Shown piece by piece: positions 55,055-64,000 of a DNA stretch of 64,000 bases (position 1 is its first letter; every line of letters begins with the position of its first letter). This DNA is from an uncultured Candidatus Melainabacteria bacterium (GTDB lineage Bacteria > Cyanobacteriota > Vampirovibrionia > Gastranaerophilales > Gastranaerophilaceae), in assembly GCA_934754515.1 (NCBI GenBank), contig CAKVIG010000007.1:62001-126000 (forward strand), in the 5' to 3' direction. Position numbers and translations under genes: made by a program. The notes below the pieces were generated by a model that was not told the origin of the DNA, made no database searches, and saw only the letters and a program-made list of their open reading frames with translations.

Positions 55055-55093
55055 TATAAAAAAGCAAGGGAAGCTTACGCTTCCCTTGCTTAA
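55055..55093 (-). terminator. Terminator of the rimP-nusA transcript
   Basis: AAGCAAGGGAAGC / GCTTCCCTTGCTT, 13 bp, followed on the minus strand by TTTTTTAT. Confidence 0.88.
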
Positions 55094-55110
55094 ACCTTAA
55101 CAATCTTTAA

Positions 55111-56346
55111 TTATTCTTCTTCAGAAGCTTCTTCAACTTCTTCTTGTTGAATATCTTCTTCATCAAGAGCTTGTTGATTCATTTCTTCTTCAATTTCTTC
55201 TTGGATTTCATCAGAATCAACTGTTCTTTCTTCATCTTCAACAGCTTCTTCTTCGTAGTCATAGTTAGAATTTTTACGAGCTTCTTCATCTTCCATTTGA
55301 GAAACGCTCTTAATATCAATCTTCCAACCAGTCAATCTGTGAGCAAGTCTTACGTTTTGACCTTCACGACCGATAGCTAAAGAAAGTTGATCATCAGGAA
55401 CTACAACCAAAGCATCTTTAGTTTCTTCATCGTCAGTCATAATATCAACTGAAACTACTCTGGCAGGAGAAATTGCATTTACAATGTATTCAACAGGGTC
55501 TGGTGACCATCTAACAATATCAATTTTTTCGTTCTTTAATTCACCAACGATAGTTTGAATTCTTGAACCGCGAGGTCCTATGCAAGCACCAACAGAATCT
55601 ACTTCAGGGTCATTTGACCAAACTGCAAGTTTTGTTCTGAAGCCTGCTTCACGAGCAATTGATTTGATTTCTACAATTCCGTCTTCAATTTCAGGAACTT
55701 CAAGCTCGAACAATTCCTTAACAATTTCAGGGTGAGCATGAGAAACAATAACTTGTGGGAGTCTGCTTGTTTCTTTTACGTTAAGAACAAAAACTCTGAT
55801 TCTGTTACCAGGTTTATAGTATTCACGAGGAATTTGTTCTTTTTGAGGCATTATAGCATCGGTCTTACCGATATTTACAATAACATTTCTATTTTCAACC
55901 CTTTGAATAATACCTGTAACCAAAGTGCCTTTCTTTTCCAAGAATTCGTTCAAAATGTTGTTTCTTTCAGCATCTCTGATTCTTTGAGTGATAACTTGTT
56001 TAGCGGATTGAGCTGCGATACGACCGAATTGGTCAGGTGTAACTTCAATCTTAACTTCGTCATCAACCTCAACTTCATCGTCAATCTCTTGAGCTTCTTC
56101 CAATGAAATTTGTGTATCAGGGTCTTCAACTTCTTCTACAACAGTTTTTGTGCTGAATACACCGATTTCGCCAGTTTGTTCGTCCAAAATTGCTTCTATA
56201 TTAGCAGCTTCTTTAACGTGCATGTGTTTTTTATAAGCAGCTACCATTGCGTCACATAATGATGCAATAAGAACTTCTTTAGAAATACCACGTTCTCTTT
56301 CAAGTTCTTCGCAAGCTTCAAATAATGCTGTACCGATTTTAATCAT
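55111..56346 (-). CDS. nusA: Transcription termination/antitermination factor NusA
   Basis: A 411-residue NusA: N-terminal RNAP-binding domain (LFEACEELERERGISKEVLI), S1 domain (GTLVTGIIQRVENRNVIVNI) and two KH domains (GACIGPRGSRIQTIVGELKN, LAIGREGQNVRLAHRLTGWK). The C-terminus is a long acidic tail (EEEAVEDEERTVDSDEIQEE onward) in place of the repeats of enterobacterial NusA. AAAGGAG precedes the ATG. Downstream of rimP, the usual order. Confidence 0.95.
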   Translation of the reverse strand: MIKIGTALFEACEELERERGISKEVLIASLCDAMVAAYKKHMHVKEAANIEAILDEQTGEIGVFSTKTVVEEVEDPDTQISLEEAQEIDDEVEVDDEVKIEVTPDQFGRIAAQSAKQVITQRIRDAERNNILNEFLEKKGTLVTGIIQRVENRNVIVNIGKTDAIMPQKEQIPREYYKPGNRIRVFVLNVKETSRLPQVIVSHAHPEIVKELFELEVPEIEDGIVEIKSIAREAGFRTKLAVWSNDPEVDSVGACIGPRGSRIQTIVGELKNEKIDIVRWSPDPVEYIVNAISPARVVSVDIMTDDEETKDALVVVPDDQLSLAIGREGQNVRLAHRLTGWKIDIKSVSQMEDEEARKNSNYDYEEEAVEDEERTVDSDEIQEEIEEEMNQQALDEEDIQQEEVEEASEEE

Positions 56347-56444
56347 GTTTTTTCTCCTTTATATAAGTTAATAAGTTGAATAGTTGAAAGGTTGAAAAGT
56401 TTATTTTATTCGCTAACGCTCATATATTCTGAATAAACAATTTT

Positions 56445-56927
56445 CTAATCTATATATAACTTTGCCGATTGTATGTTTTCTTTTGGTATTTGTAACTCGG
56501 TTCCATCGTCGAATCGGAAGAATTTTAATCCTTCGTTGTCGTCCCAATCCAATATTTCGCCTTTAAAGATTTTTTCTGTTTCACCTTCAAGCGGTTGTTT
56601 TAGCTTTAAGCTTATTCTCCTGCCTTTAAAGATTAAAAATTCCTTATCAGATTTGAATTTTCTCTCTAAACCCGGTGAAGATACTTCCAAATAATATTTA
56701 ACAGGAATAAGTTCGTCCAAAAAATCATTCAGGCTTCTTGTTACATTTTCACAATCGTCCAACGTAATATCTTTTTCGTAAGAATACAAATAAATTCTCA
56801 AAAACCACTTGTGGTTTTCTTTCACAAACTCAATTTCTATAGGAATAAGGTTAAAACGCATTGCCGTATTTTCAATAAGAGGTGTAATTTTTTCTAAGAC
56901 TTCAAATCTGTTTACATCTTGCTTCAT
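56445..56927 (-). CDS. rimP: Ribosome maturation factor RimP
   Basis: A 160-residue RimP, needed for 30S assembly. IEFVKENHKWFLRIYLYSYE, ITLDDCENVTRSLNDFLDEL and YYLEVSSPGLERKFKSDKEF are the family core, followed by a C-terminal SH3-like domain (GEILDWDDNEGLKFFRFDDG). AGGAAGGAG lies upstream. nusA follows after 98 nt. Confidence 0.93.
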   Translation of the reverse strand: MKQDVNRFEVLEKITPLIENTAMRFNLIPIEIEFVKENHKWFLRIYLYSYEKDITLDDCENVTRSLNDFLDELIPVKYYLEVSSPGLERKFKSDKEFLIFKGRRISLKLKQPLEGETEKIFKGEILDWDDNEGLKFFRFDDGTELQIPKENIQSAKLYID

Positions 56928-56972
56928 AACGCTCCTTCCTTTGTTTTCGAGAATATTTTTATTCTCCTAATA

Positions 56973-57003
56973 AAAAAAGAACGGGAATTGTACCGTTCTT
57001 TTT
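56973..57003 (-). terminator. Terminator between rimP and the 57.1 kb gene
   Basis: AAAGAACGG / CCGTTCTTT stem. On the minus strand it is followed by TTTTTTTA, ending the 57063-57377 gene before rimP. Confidence 0.78.
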
Positions 57004-57062
57004 CTAAGAAACTATTTACATTTTGAGTATATCAAAAATTTCTAATTTTGTAAATCTTAATA

Positions 57063-57377
57063 TTAAGGTTTATGAAGTGATTTTACAACTACTTTAACAA
57101 CCTTACCCAATGCAAGCAAAATAGGGCTTGCAAAAGGAATAGGGGACAATAAACCTACTGCACCAGCAATTATTGGTAAATCATCAATTGTAGTTTCTTT
57201 CTTCAACTTTTTACCAACACCTTTTGATATATTCAATATTGTAGCAATTTCACACTGCTTGTGGATTTTTGATGTACGCATACCAATCTCATAGCCGCTT
57301 TTTCCGGCTTTTGATAATCGCTTTGAAGTTGCTCCTATATTTTGACATGTATTCGTTATAACTGGTAAAATCTTCAT
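57063..57377 (-). CDS. Small hypothetical protein
   Basis: A 104-residue basic protein. MKILPVITNTCQNIGATSKR leads to a helical middle (EIATILNISKGVGKKLKKET) and a hydrophobic C-terminal segment (LPIIAGAVGLLSPIPFASPI, then LLALGKVVKVVVKSL), probably membrane-inserted. No family known. It has its own terminator. Divergent from lysS. Confidence 0.6.
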   Translation of the reverse strand: MKILPVITNTCQNIGATSKRLSKAGKSGYEIGMRTSKIHKQCEIATILNISKGVGKKLKKETTIDDLPIIAGAVGLLSPIPFASPILLALGKVVKVVVKSLHKP

Positions 57378-57447
57378 ATCTTAATTTTTACACAAAAAAA
57401 TTTTATGGTAAAATTTTATTAGAGTATTCTTAAAAGAGGAAAATAAA

Positions 57448-58983
57448 ATGACACAACAAACAAAAGAGCCTATTTCGGCAAAAGAAACTATAAGACAGAC
57501 TAGAATTCAAAAGCTTGCTGAACTTGCAGACAAAGGTATTAATCCATATCCTTATGCGTTCGATAAAGACGCTGATGCAGCTGATTTGCAAGCTAAATAC
57601 AAAGACCTTCCTGCAGGTGAAGAAACAGAAGATTTCTACTCAGTAGCAGGCCGTGTAATGGCAATCAGAAATTCAGGCATGTTCATCGACTTAATGGATG
57701 CAACAGGCAAAATCCAAATTTTCTCACACAAAGAAAATATGGATCCTGAAATGGTTAAAACTTTAAAATTAGTTGATATCGGTGATATTTTAGGTTTTTA
57801 CGGCTCAATCAGAAGAACTCCGAGGGGAGAACTTTCTATAAAAGCTAAATCATTCAAAATGCTTTCAAAATCACTTCTTCCGCTTCCTAACAAACAGATT
57901 AGCGAAGAAAAGTTGGAACAATTGAAGGCATATCACAACATGAACGATACTGAAACTAAGTATCGTCAAAGATATGTTGACTTGATTATGAACGAAAAAA
58001 CCAGAGATACGTTCAGAAAAAGAAGTTTAATTATTCAAAAAGTTAGAGAATACTTAACAAAACAAGGATTTATTGAAGTTGAAACTCCAATGTTACACAC
58101 ACAAGCATCAGGTGCGAATGCAAGACCATTCATCACTCACCACAACGCTTTAGACATGGATTTAACTTTAAGAATTGCACCTGAACTTCACTTAAAAAGA
58201 TTAATGGTTGGCGGTTTAAGCGAGAAAATCTTTGAACTTTCAAGATGTTTCCGTAATGAAGGTATTGATACTCGTCACAACCCTGAATTTACAATGATTG
58301 AACTTTATCAATCTTATGTAGATTATAACGAAATGATGGTATTGACTGAAAACCTTGTAGCTTATGTTGCTCAAGAAGTTTTAGGAACTATGAAAATCCA
58401 ATACGGTGAAAACGAAATCGATTTAACTCCACCTTGGGATAGAAAAACTATGTTAGGTTCTATCAAGGAATTTACTGGAATTGATTTCGGCGAATTCTTC
58501 ACAGCTAAAGAAGCTTACGAAAAAGCAAAAGCTTTGCATATAGAAGTTGATGAAGAAATGAACTGGGGACAAATTGTTGAAGCTGTATTCGAAGCAACAG
58601 TTGAACCTACTTTAATTCAACCTTGCCACATTATTGATTATCCTCGTGAAATTTCACCTTTGGCAAAAGTTCATAGAGATAACGACAGATTGACAGAACG
58701 TTTCGAAACAAGAGTAAACGGTTGGGAAATTGCAAATGCATTTTCAGAATTAACTGATCCAATCGATCAAAGACATAGATTTGAAGCTCAAGCTTTAGCA
58801 AAAGCGAACGGTGACGAAGAAGCTATGTCTTATGATGAAGATTATATTAACGCTCTTGAGTATGGTTTAGCACCTACTGGCGGTATGGGAATGGGAATTG
58901 ACAGATTAGTTATGTTATTAACTAACTCTCCTACAATTCGTGATGTAATCGCGTTCCCAACATTAAAGAAACAAGAAAACTAG
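57448..58983 (+). CDS. lysS: Lysyl-tRNA synthetase, class II
   Basis: Charges tRNA-Lys. The 511 residues contain an OB-fold anticodon domain (FYSVAGRVMAIRNSGMFIDL) and class II motifs: motif 2 FELSRCFRNEGIDTRHNPEF and motif 3 GGMGMGIDRLVMLLTN. RQRYVDLIMN and QPCHIIDYPREISPLAK are further LysRS marks. AGAGGA precedes the ATG and a strong terminator follows. Confidence 0.97.
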   Translation: MTQQTKEPISAKETIRQTRIQKLAELADKGINPYPYAFDKDADAADLQAKYKDLPAGEETEDFYSVAGRVMAIRNSGMFIDLMDATGKIQIFSHKENMDPEMVKTLKLVDIGDILGFYGSIRRTPRGELSIKAKSFKMLSKSLLPLPNKQISEEKLEQLKAYHNMNDTETKYRQRYVDLIMNEKTRDTFRKRSLIIQKVREYLTKQGFIEVETPMLHTQASGANARPFITHHNALDMDLTLRIAPELHLKRLMVGGLSEKIFELSRCFRNEGIDTRHNPEFTMIELYQSYVDYNEMMVLTENLVAYVAQEVLGTMKIQYGENEIDLTPPWDRKTMLGSIKEFTGIDFGEFFTAKEAYEKAKALHIEVDEEMNWGQIVEAVFEATVEPTLIQPCHIIDYPREISPLAKVHRDNDRLTERFETRVNGWEIANAFSELTDPIDQRHRFEAQALAKANGDEEAMSYDEDYINALEYGLAPTGGMGMGIDRLVMLLTNSPTIRDVIAFPTLKKQEN

Positions 58984-58998
58984 AATTTAGGACAAATT

Positions 58999-59043
58999 AA
59001 TAACAAAAAAGCAGTGAAATATAATTTCACTGCTTTTTTGTTA
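58999..59043 (+). terminator. Terminator after lysS
   Basis: AACAAAAAAGCAGTGAAAT / ATTTCACTGCTTTTTTGTT, a 19-bp perfect stem around ATA that includes its own T run. Confidence 0.9.
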
Positions 59044-59077
59044 TTTATATTAATTCCTTTCATTACAAGACTTCACC

Positions 59078-59227
59078 TCACCCTAGCCCTGTCTTGGATT
59101 ATTCGGGCAAGCATAACATTGCAATAACAACAAATCCTTACGGATTTTTATTGTTATTTTCATGTTATTTGCTCTTACGGGCTTACGCCCTACCGAAAAT
59201 CCGCTCTCCTGTAAGGCGAGGGAATGA
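59078..59227 (+). repeat. R3 repeat interrupted by a small element
   Basis: CCTCACCCTAGCCCT (59076-59090) and CTCCTGTAAGGCGAGG..ATGACC (59206-59227) together rebuild the R3 unit seen intact at 47399-47437. The 113-bp element between them plus a duplicated CT accounts for the difference. Confidence 0.75.
59091..59203 (-). mobile_element. Small hairpin insertion element, copy 2 (113 bp)
   Basis: Reverse orientation of the 23319-23449 element: starts GTCTTGGATTATTCGGGC and ends GCCCTACCGAAAATCCG. Flanked by CT at 59089-59090 and 59204-59205, which is AG in the element's own orientation, the same dinucleotide as at copy 1. It lacks about 18 nt near the GGGCG..GCCC segment, leaving a compact GGGC-GTAA-GCCC hairpin. 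No ORF. Confidence 0.8.
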
Positions 59228-59266
59228 CCTAAAGTCGTTCATTCAAGAATAAAATTTATAAAAACA

Positions 59267-60739
59267 TTAATTTACAGATATTGCTTTAATAATTTCTAAA
59301 AGTTTATTAACCATTGCATCTTCGTATTTTTGAGCATTTTCTTTTGAATCAGCTTCAAAACGCAAAGTGAAAACCGGTTCTGTATTACTTTGACGAATTA
59401 GAGCAAATCCTTTATCGAACACAATTCTCATACCATCAAGTGTAATGATATCCTTGATTGGCGTACTAAAGAAATCAGGTGTTTCGGCTATAACCTTTTT
59501 AAATTCTTCTAAGGTTTGTGCCTTTAAAGAATTTGGACAAGGAAGACGAACTTCTGAAGATGAATACAAAGCGTCAAACGGAGCTAGTAATTCACGAATT
59601 TTGAAATTTGGATTTTCTTTTTTCTTCTTAGCTACGATTTCTATAATTCTACAACCTGCATAAATCGCATCATCAAATCCGTAATACTTATCTTTAAAGA
59701 ATGTGTGACCACTCATTTCACCCGCTAAAACAGCACCTGTTTCTCTCATTTTTGATTTAATATAACCATGACCGGTTTTGCACATAACTGCAACACCGCC
59801 AGTCGCATTAATTGTGTCATACAAAGCTTGTGAACATTTTACTTCTGACACTATAACAGGTTTAATGCCCTTCTCGTTGTATTCTTTTATAACTTCTTCC
59901 GCATAAATTAAAAGAAGCTTGTCACCCGTCATTGAGTTCCCGTCAGAATCAATTACACCAATTCTGTCACTGTCACCGTCAAATGCAATACCAATATCAG
60001 CTTTATTTGCTACTACGGCTTTTTTGATATCATTCAAAGTTTTTTCATCACTTGGGTTTGGATGGTGATGTGGGAAACGTCCATCAGGCATTGAATAAAG
60101 TTCTACAACTTCACAGCCTAAAGCTCTGTATAATTTCGGTGCAACTACACCGCCAGTTGCGTTTGCACTATCAACTACAACCTTGATTCCTTCACCTATA
60201 CGTCCGAATTTCTTTGTCATTTCTTCGATATAATCTGGGATTAAGTCATACTCATTCAAAATTCCGAATGGTACTGGAGGAATTGCAAGCTTGTATTCTT
60301 CCATTGTCAATTCTTTAACAATCTTAATTTGTTCTTCGTTCAACGATTGTTTTGCGTAAGTCATTTTCATACCATTATATTGGCTAGGATTATGGCTCGC
60401 AGTAATAATCATTGCACCTGTTACAGGCATGTATTTTGTAATATATGGAGGAAGTCCTACAACTTCTGAATAATATCCTAGTGGAGTAGGTGCTAAGCCC
60501 ATATCAACAACGTTTGCGCCACATGAACGAATACCTTCAATCAACGCTTTTGCTAGCGAAGGAGAATGAAGTCTTGCATCTCTACAAACACTTATCCAAA
60601 TTTCAGAAGTTTGTTTCTTAGTTTCCTTAACCAAAAACTGTACAAAACCTCTACCTGTATAATAAAAAAGTTCTTCTGTGATGTCATCACCATAAATCCC
60701 TCTAATATCATTTTTTCCGAAAGCTGATTCTTTTAACAT
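59267..60739 (-). CDS. Phosphomannomutase / phosphoglucomutase
   Basis: A 490-residue alpha-D-phosphohexomutase: the phosphoserine loop ITASHNPSQYNGMKM, metal loop FDGDSDRIGVID, sugar-binding GEMSGH and the C-terminal phosphate loop RQSNTEPVFTLRFEA. It supplies mannose-1-P or glucose-1-P for surface glycans. Both activities are possible in the family. AGGAAATA precedes the ATG. The AGCS symporter gene follows upstream on the same strand with a 21-nt gap. Confidence 0.92.
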   Translation of the reverse strand: MLKESAFGKNDIRGIYGDDITEELFYYTGRGFVQFLVKETKKQTSEIWISVCRDARLHSPSLAKALIEGIRSCGANVVDMGLAPTPLGYYSEVVGLPPYITKYMPVTGAMIITASHNPSQYNGMKMTYAKQSLNEEQIKIVKELTMEEYKLAIPPVPFGILNEYDLIPDYIEEMTKKFGRIGEGIKVVVDSANATGGVVAPKLYRALGCEVVELYSMPDGRFPHHHPNPSDEKTLNDIKKAVVANKADIGIAFDGDSDRIGVIDSDGNSMTGDKLLLIYAEEVIKEYNEKGIKPVIVSEVKCSQALYDTINATGGVAVMCKTGHGYIKSKMRETGAVLAGEMSGHTFFKDKYYGFDDAIYAGCRIIEIVAKKKKENPNFKIRELLAPFDALYSSSEVRLPCPNSLKAQTLEEFKKVIAETPDFFSTPIKDIITLDGMRIVFDKGFALIRQSNTEPVFTLRFEADSKENAQKYEDAMVNKLLEIIKAISVN

Positions 60740-60760
60740 ATATTTCCTCCAAATATTTTT

Positions 60761-62233
60761 TTATTTTAAATATTTTGCAATATTATTACCAACATTATAT
60801 CGTTCACAATAGCGTCTAAGTTCCTTTATTACAATTCCTGAAAGTGCAAATACCGCAATTAAATTCGGCACTGCCAAAAATAATGTTACAGCATCTGATA
60901 AATTTATAATGCTCTGAAAATTCATTGCAGAACCTGCTATAATACACAAACAATATATAGCCTGAAAAACTCTTGTCTTAGTTCTGGAATCACCAAACAA
61001 AAATCCCCAAGCTTTTAAACCGTAAAATGAACCGCAAAGCATTGTTGATAATACAAAACAACTTGCCATAACAGTTAATAATATCGGATATGCCGGACAA
61101 ATAGTTGCAAATGCTTTTGAAGTTAATTCTATACCTGCAATTCCGTCTACGGTCAGATAAACCTTAGAAACAACAATCACAAATGCAGTTGCAACACCAA
61201 CGATAACCGTATCTACAAAAGGTTGTAACATTGAAATAAATGCTTGTGCTACAGGTTTATTGGTATTAACGGCAGAAAACGCTATTGGAGCAGTTCCCAA
61301 ACCCGATTCATTTGCAAACATAGCTCTTCTAAATCCCCAAAGCAGACATGCAAAAGCACCACCGGTCATTGCTCTGGGCGAAAAAGCTTCTTTAATGATT
61401 AGAACTAATGTTTCAGGTAAATGGTGAATATTTACTAAACATACTAAAAAAGCACTTGCAACGTACAAAGAACACATTATTGGTGTGACTTTTGAGGTAA
61501 ATTTACCTATAGCTTTAATCCCGACAATAATCGTAAACCAAGTTATAACAGCAACAATAGTCCCTAAAATCCAACCGTTATTTGCAAAAAAGCTATTGTC
61601 ACCACCTGTTACTTCCGTGAATTGCGCTGTCATAGCATTTATTTGGAATAAATTCCAACCACCAATCATAGCAAATATACAACACACAGCATAAATTTTA
61701 GCTAAAACAGGTGCAAATTTTTGTGAATATTTCCCTCTCAACCCAACTAGAATATAATACATCGGGCCTCCTGAAACAGAGCCGTCAGGATTAGTATTTC
61801 TAAACTTTACCCCAAGCAATACTTCAGAGAATTTCAATGCCATAGAAAAAAATCCTGCAATTATCATCCAAAAGATTACACCGGGTCCACCAATAGAAAC
61901 AGCAGCCGCAGAACCTGCAACATTACCAATGCCGGCAGATGCAGAAATCGTAGCACTTAGAGCCTGAAAGGAAGACAATTCACCTTTTTTCTTTCTTTGA
62001 TATCCGTTTGGATTTTTATGTTTGTAATTATTAGTAATCAGTTTTATCGCATGCTTAAACCCCCAAATTCCAATAAAACCGGTTCTTATCGTAAAATATA
62101 TTGCAGCAAAAATTAAGAGTGCAATTAAAAATTCTACCTTCACTCCGTTAATCGTTACATACGAAAATATTATCCCTGATACTTTATCAGCTATTGGAGA
62201 TAGCAAGCTATCTATTACGGCGTCTAAACTCAT
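60761..62233 (-). CDS. Sodium/alanine symporter (AGCS family)
   Basis: A 490-residue membrane protein with about eleven helices. AGCS marks are FQALSATISASAGIGNVAGS, AAVSIGGPGVIFWMIIAGFF, GGPMYYI and RRAMFANESGLGTAPIAFSA. It imports alanine or glycine with sodium. Probably co-transcribed with the phosphohexomutase 21 nt downstream. No obvious functional link. Confidence 0.94.
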   Translation of the reverse strand: MSLDAVIDSLLSPIADKVSGIIFSYVTINGVKVEFLIALLIFAAIYFTIRTGFIGIWGFKHAIKLITNNYKHKNPNGYQRKKKGELSSFQALSATISASAGIGNVAGSAAAVSIGGPGVIFWMIIAGFFSMALKFSEVLLGVKFRNTNPDGSVSGGPMYYILVGLRGKYSQKFAPVLAKIYAVCCIFAMIGGWNLFQINAMTAQFTEVTGGDNSFFANNGWILGTIVAVITWFTIIVGIKAIGKFTSKVTPIMCSLYVASAFLVCLVNIHHLPETLVLIIKEAFSPRAMTGGAFACLLWGFRRAMFANESGLGTAPIAFSAVNTNKPVAQAFISMLQPFVDTVIVGVATAFVIVVSKVYLTVDGIAGIELTSKAFATICPAYPILLTVMASCFVLSTMLCGSFYGLKAWGFLFGDSRTKTRVFQAIYCLCIIAGSAMNFQSIINLSDAVTLFLAVPNLIAVFALSGIVIKELRRYCERYNVGNNIAKYLK

Positions 62234-62281
62234 AGTTTTATTATATTACAAACATGCACAATAATAAAAATTCATTGAGAT

Positions 62282-64000
62282 TTATGCATTTGTAGAAAGA
62301 TTTTTTGCTTCTCTTTCTCTATCTTGTTTTTCATGAATTCTTCTTGTATTTTTGTAAGTTAATCTAGGAATAAACCAACCTAACAAGTATGGAGAAATAA
62401 AGAATGTAGTTAACAACCCAGGCATTGAATTCAAGCCTCTGGCAAAAGATGCAATCTTATTACCGCGAGCTTTACCGGCACCTTTCATAACTTTAGAAAT
62501 CAAATCATCCGATTTATCAAATTTTTCAACAAAAGATATAATTTTCTTATTCTTATCTGCTTTTTTCATTCCTTTTAAAGACTTCAAATCCAAAGTAGAA
62601 TTGTTAAACATTTCTCCGGCATTTTCAGACTTAGAAATAATTTTCTGCAAATCTCCACCGTTTTTGTCGATATATTTACAGAAATTCAACATTTTATCTT
62701 TTGAATTAATATTGTCATATAAAGCAGAAATTTCAGCATTTGTAAGAACATGAGATTTTGAATATGGATTGAATAAATCTGCAACAGTTTTTGTTTTATT
62801 CATATTTCTATTTTTGTGCATCAAAACAAAACCTGAATTTTTTTCATAAGAAGTTACAAAAGCTCTAGTACCCATAGGAACCGCAAATACAACTGCCAAG
62901 CTTGATGTCAAATCCCTCAATAAGATTTCATATAACTCTGTTAAATCTTTTTTACCGTTTTCATCTTTTTGCGCTCTATTATATGCATGCATTCCTCTTG
63001 GAGTAAGCAAACCAAAAATAGAAAGCCCGGCCATCAAAGTATTTGTGAAGTTATGACCGTTATATTCAAGTTCTGAAGACACGAAATCACTCTTATTTTT
63101 GCCGATAAGTTTACCTAATCTTTCCAACAAACTCGGTTTTCCTTTTCCTTTGAAGGAAACATTATTATTTTCTTGGTTTTCTTGTTCCTGGGATTTTCTA
63201 GCTCCCGGAGCAACACTACCTCTGGCGTAAATTTTAGGTAAAACTGATAAAACGCCTAATGTTGCAAACATCATAGAAATGTTCGTTATCATACGTTTTG
63301 CTAAAGATTTATTCTTAATACTATCAGCTTGCAATTCATCTAATTTATCTAAATGCTTATTTGCAGTAATCGCATCATCAGTATACTTAATCATTGCATC
63401 AATCGTATCTTTTGTTCCGAAAACTTTTTTGCTGTCTAGTTTATCAGAACCGAATTTTACTTTTTGAAGCATATCTAAATCAGTACTTTTTGAGTATTTA
63501 ATATTGTTTATGTGTTCAACAATATTTTGCATACATTGATTTTTGTATTTTGCTTTACCTCTGAATTTTGCTAATTTTGCATCAGAAGGTATATTTTCCA
63601 TGTTGGCAATCTGTTTCATAATATAATCAACCGATTCTTTAGTTGTATTTTCTTTGCCAACAGTATCCGTTAAAATCTTTTCAACATTAGTTTTGTAGAA
63701 TTCGTTTTTAAATTTATCTGCATTTTTAAGTAACGACTTGTCAAACTCTGGTTTTGCAAGAATTTCTTTTAAACTATTACCAAAGCGTTTAATTAACTGA
63801 GTATTTACACTCGTTGATTTACCGAATTTCGCAGCTAATAGAAGTGAAACAGGCGCAACAGCCATCATGCAAGGACCTGTCATGCCTTCTCTACCAAGCA
63901 CTTCGAAACCTTCCTGCATATTATAGTGACCTGTATGTTCTTTATCACGCAAAAAACCTGCAGCAGTACGCGGAACGGTCATGCCGATACCGTCTTGAAT
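62282..64000 (-). CDS. Lineage-specific membrane protein, partial
   Basis: At least 572 residues. The frame stays open to the right edge (IQDGIG before the first visible Met), so the true start is outside the window. The N-terminal visible part reads MTVPRTAAGFLRDKEHTGHY and GFEVLGREGMTGPCMMAVAP. Hydrophobic segments occur near SMMFATLGVLSVL, LMAGLSIFGLL, LAVVFAVPMGT and LLTTFFISPYLLGWFI. An internal linker carries NNVSFKGKGKPS, the F-K-G motif. No family is recognised. It ends with a basic tail (RRIHEKQDREREAKN). Confidence 0.72.
   Translation of the reverse strand: MQDGIGMTVPRTAAGFLRDKEHTGHYNMQEGFEVLGREGMTGPCMMAVAPVSLLLAAKFGKSTSVNTQLIKRFGNSLKEILAKPEFDKSLLKNADKFKNEFYKTNVEKILTDTVGKENTTKESVDYIMKQIANMENIPSDAKLAKFRGKAKYKNQCMQNIVEHINNIKYSKSTDLDMLQKVKFGSDKLDSKKVFGTKDTIDAMIKYTDDAITANKHLDKLDELQADSIKNKSLAKRMITNISMMFATLGVLSVLPKIYARGSVAPGARKSQEQENQENNNVSFKGKGKPSLLERLGKLIGKNKSDFVSSELEYNGHNFTNTLMAGLSIFGLLTPRGMHAYNRAQKDENGKKDLTELYEILLRDLTSSLAVVFAVPMGTRAFVTSYEKNSGFVLMHKNRNMNKTKTVADLFNPYSKSHVLTNAEISALYDNINSKDKMLNFCKYIDKNGGDLQKIISKSENAGEMFNNSTLDLKSLKGMKKADKNKKIISFVEKFDKSDDLISKVMKGAGKARGNKIASFARGLNSMPGLLTTFFISPYLLGWFIPRLTYKNTRRIHEKQDREREAKNLSTNA

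Overview
The window looks like chromosomal DNA of a host-associated, AT-rich, Gram-negative bacterium, most likely a non-photosynthetic cyanobacterial relative (class Vampirovibrionia/Melainabacteria, order Gastranaerophilales). This placement is inference. Lipid A genes (lpxI, lpxB) and heptose, O-antigen and MCE-type genes imply an outer membrane, while rny-ymdB, rsfS, nusA-rimP and a DUF4330 protein sit beside several lineage-specific proteins carrying a short F-K/R-G motif. No photosynthesis genes, prophage, CRISPR array, rRNA or full-length insertion sequence is visible.

Layout. 0-3.7 kb: end of a HEAT-like gene, a repeat-filled gap, speD, lpxI-lpxB. 3.8-13.8 kb: an MFS transporter broken by one stop codon, a secreted protein, tmk, prfB, a nanE-nanK sugar operon, a GNAT protein, der, an L,D-transpeptidase and a Gly/Met-rich protein. 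13.8-21.2 kb: tRNA-Gln, an ogt remnant, then a surface-polysaccharide operon (short leader ORF, glf, three GT2 glycosyltransferases, a hexapeptide acyltransferase, a membrane protein) that ends in back-to-back fragments of rubrerythrin and ugd. 21.2-28.2 kb: DedA protein, soluble histidine kinase, calpain-like protein, rpiB-rsfS, TPR protein and a repeat-containing secreted protein. 28.3-38.9 kb: dxr, an FAD protein overlapping an MnmC-like methyltransferase, a homocitrate-synthase-like enzyme, a zincin-like secreted protein, an MCE protein with upp, a LuxR-type regulator, a LOG protein, a pilin-like protein and the rny-ymdB-PHP operon. 40.4-44.1 kb: a candidate structured RNA upstream of rny, DUF378, an HNH-like protein and a MITE-like inverted repeat. 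44.1-52.5 kb: ligA, O-antigen ligase, DUF4330, heptose kinase, lineage-specific proteins and CorC/HlyC. 52.5-64 kb: rnpA, a divergent radical-SAM protein, rimP-nusA, lysS, a phosphohexomutase, an AGCS symporter and a partial membrane protein.

The genes combine core information processing with envelope construction: lipid A, heptose, galactofuranose, O-antigen ligation, cell-wall cross-links and isoprenoid precursors.

The most unusual material is non-coding. A small hairpin element of about 113-131 bp is present twice. Each copy interrupts a different repeat family, and both are flanked by the same 2-bp AG duplication, with intact empty sites elsewhere in the window. A second MITE-like element has perfect 31-bp arms and fits almost exactly between two stop codons. 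A dispersed repeat keeps its stem through compensatory changes. Several genes (rnpA, der, the 5.0 kb secreted protein, the MCE gene, the histidine kinase) have promoter-like boxes almost touching the start codon, which suggests leaderless or near-leaderless mRNAs.
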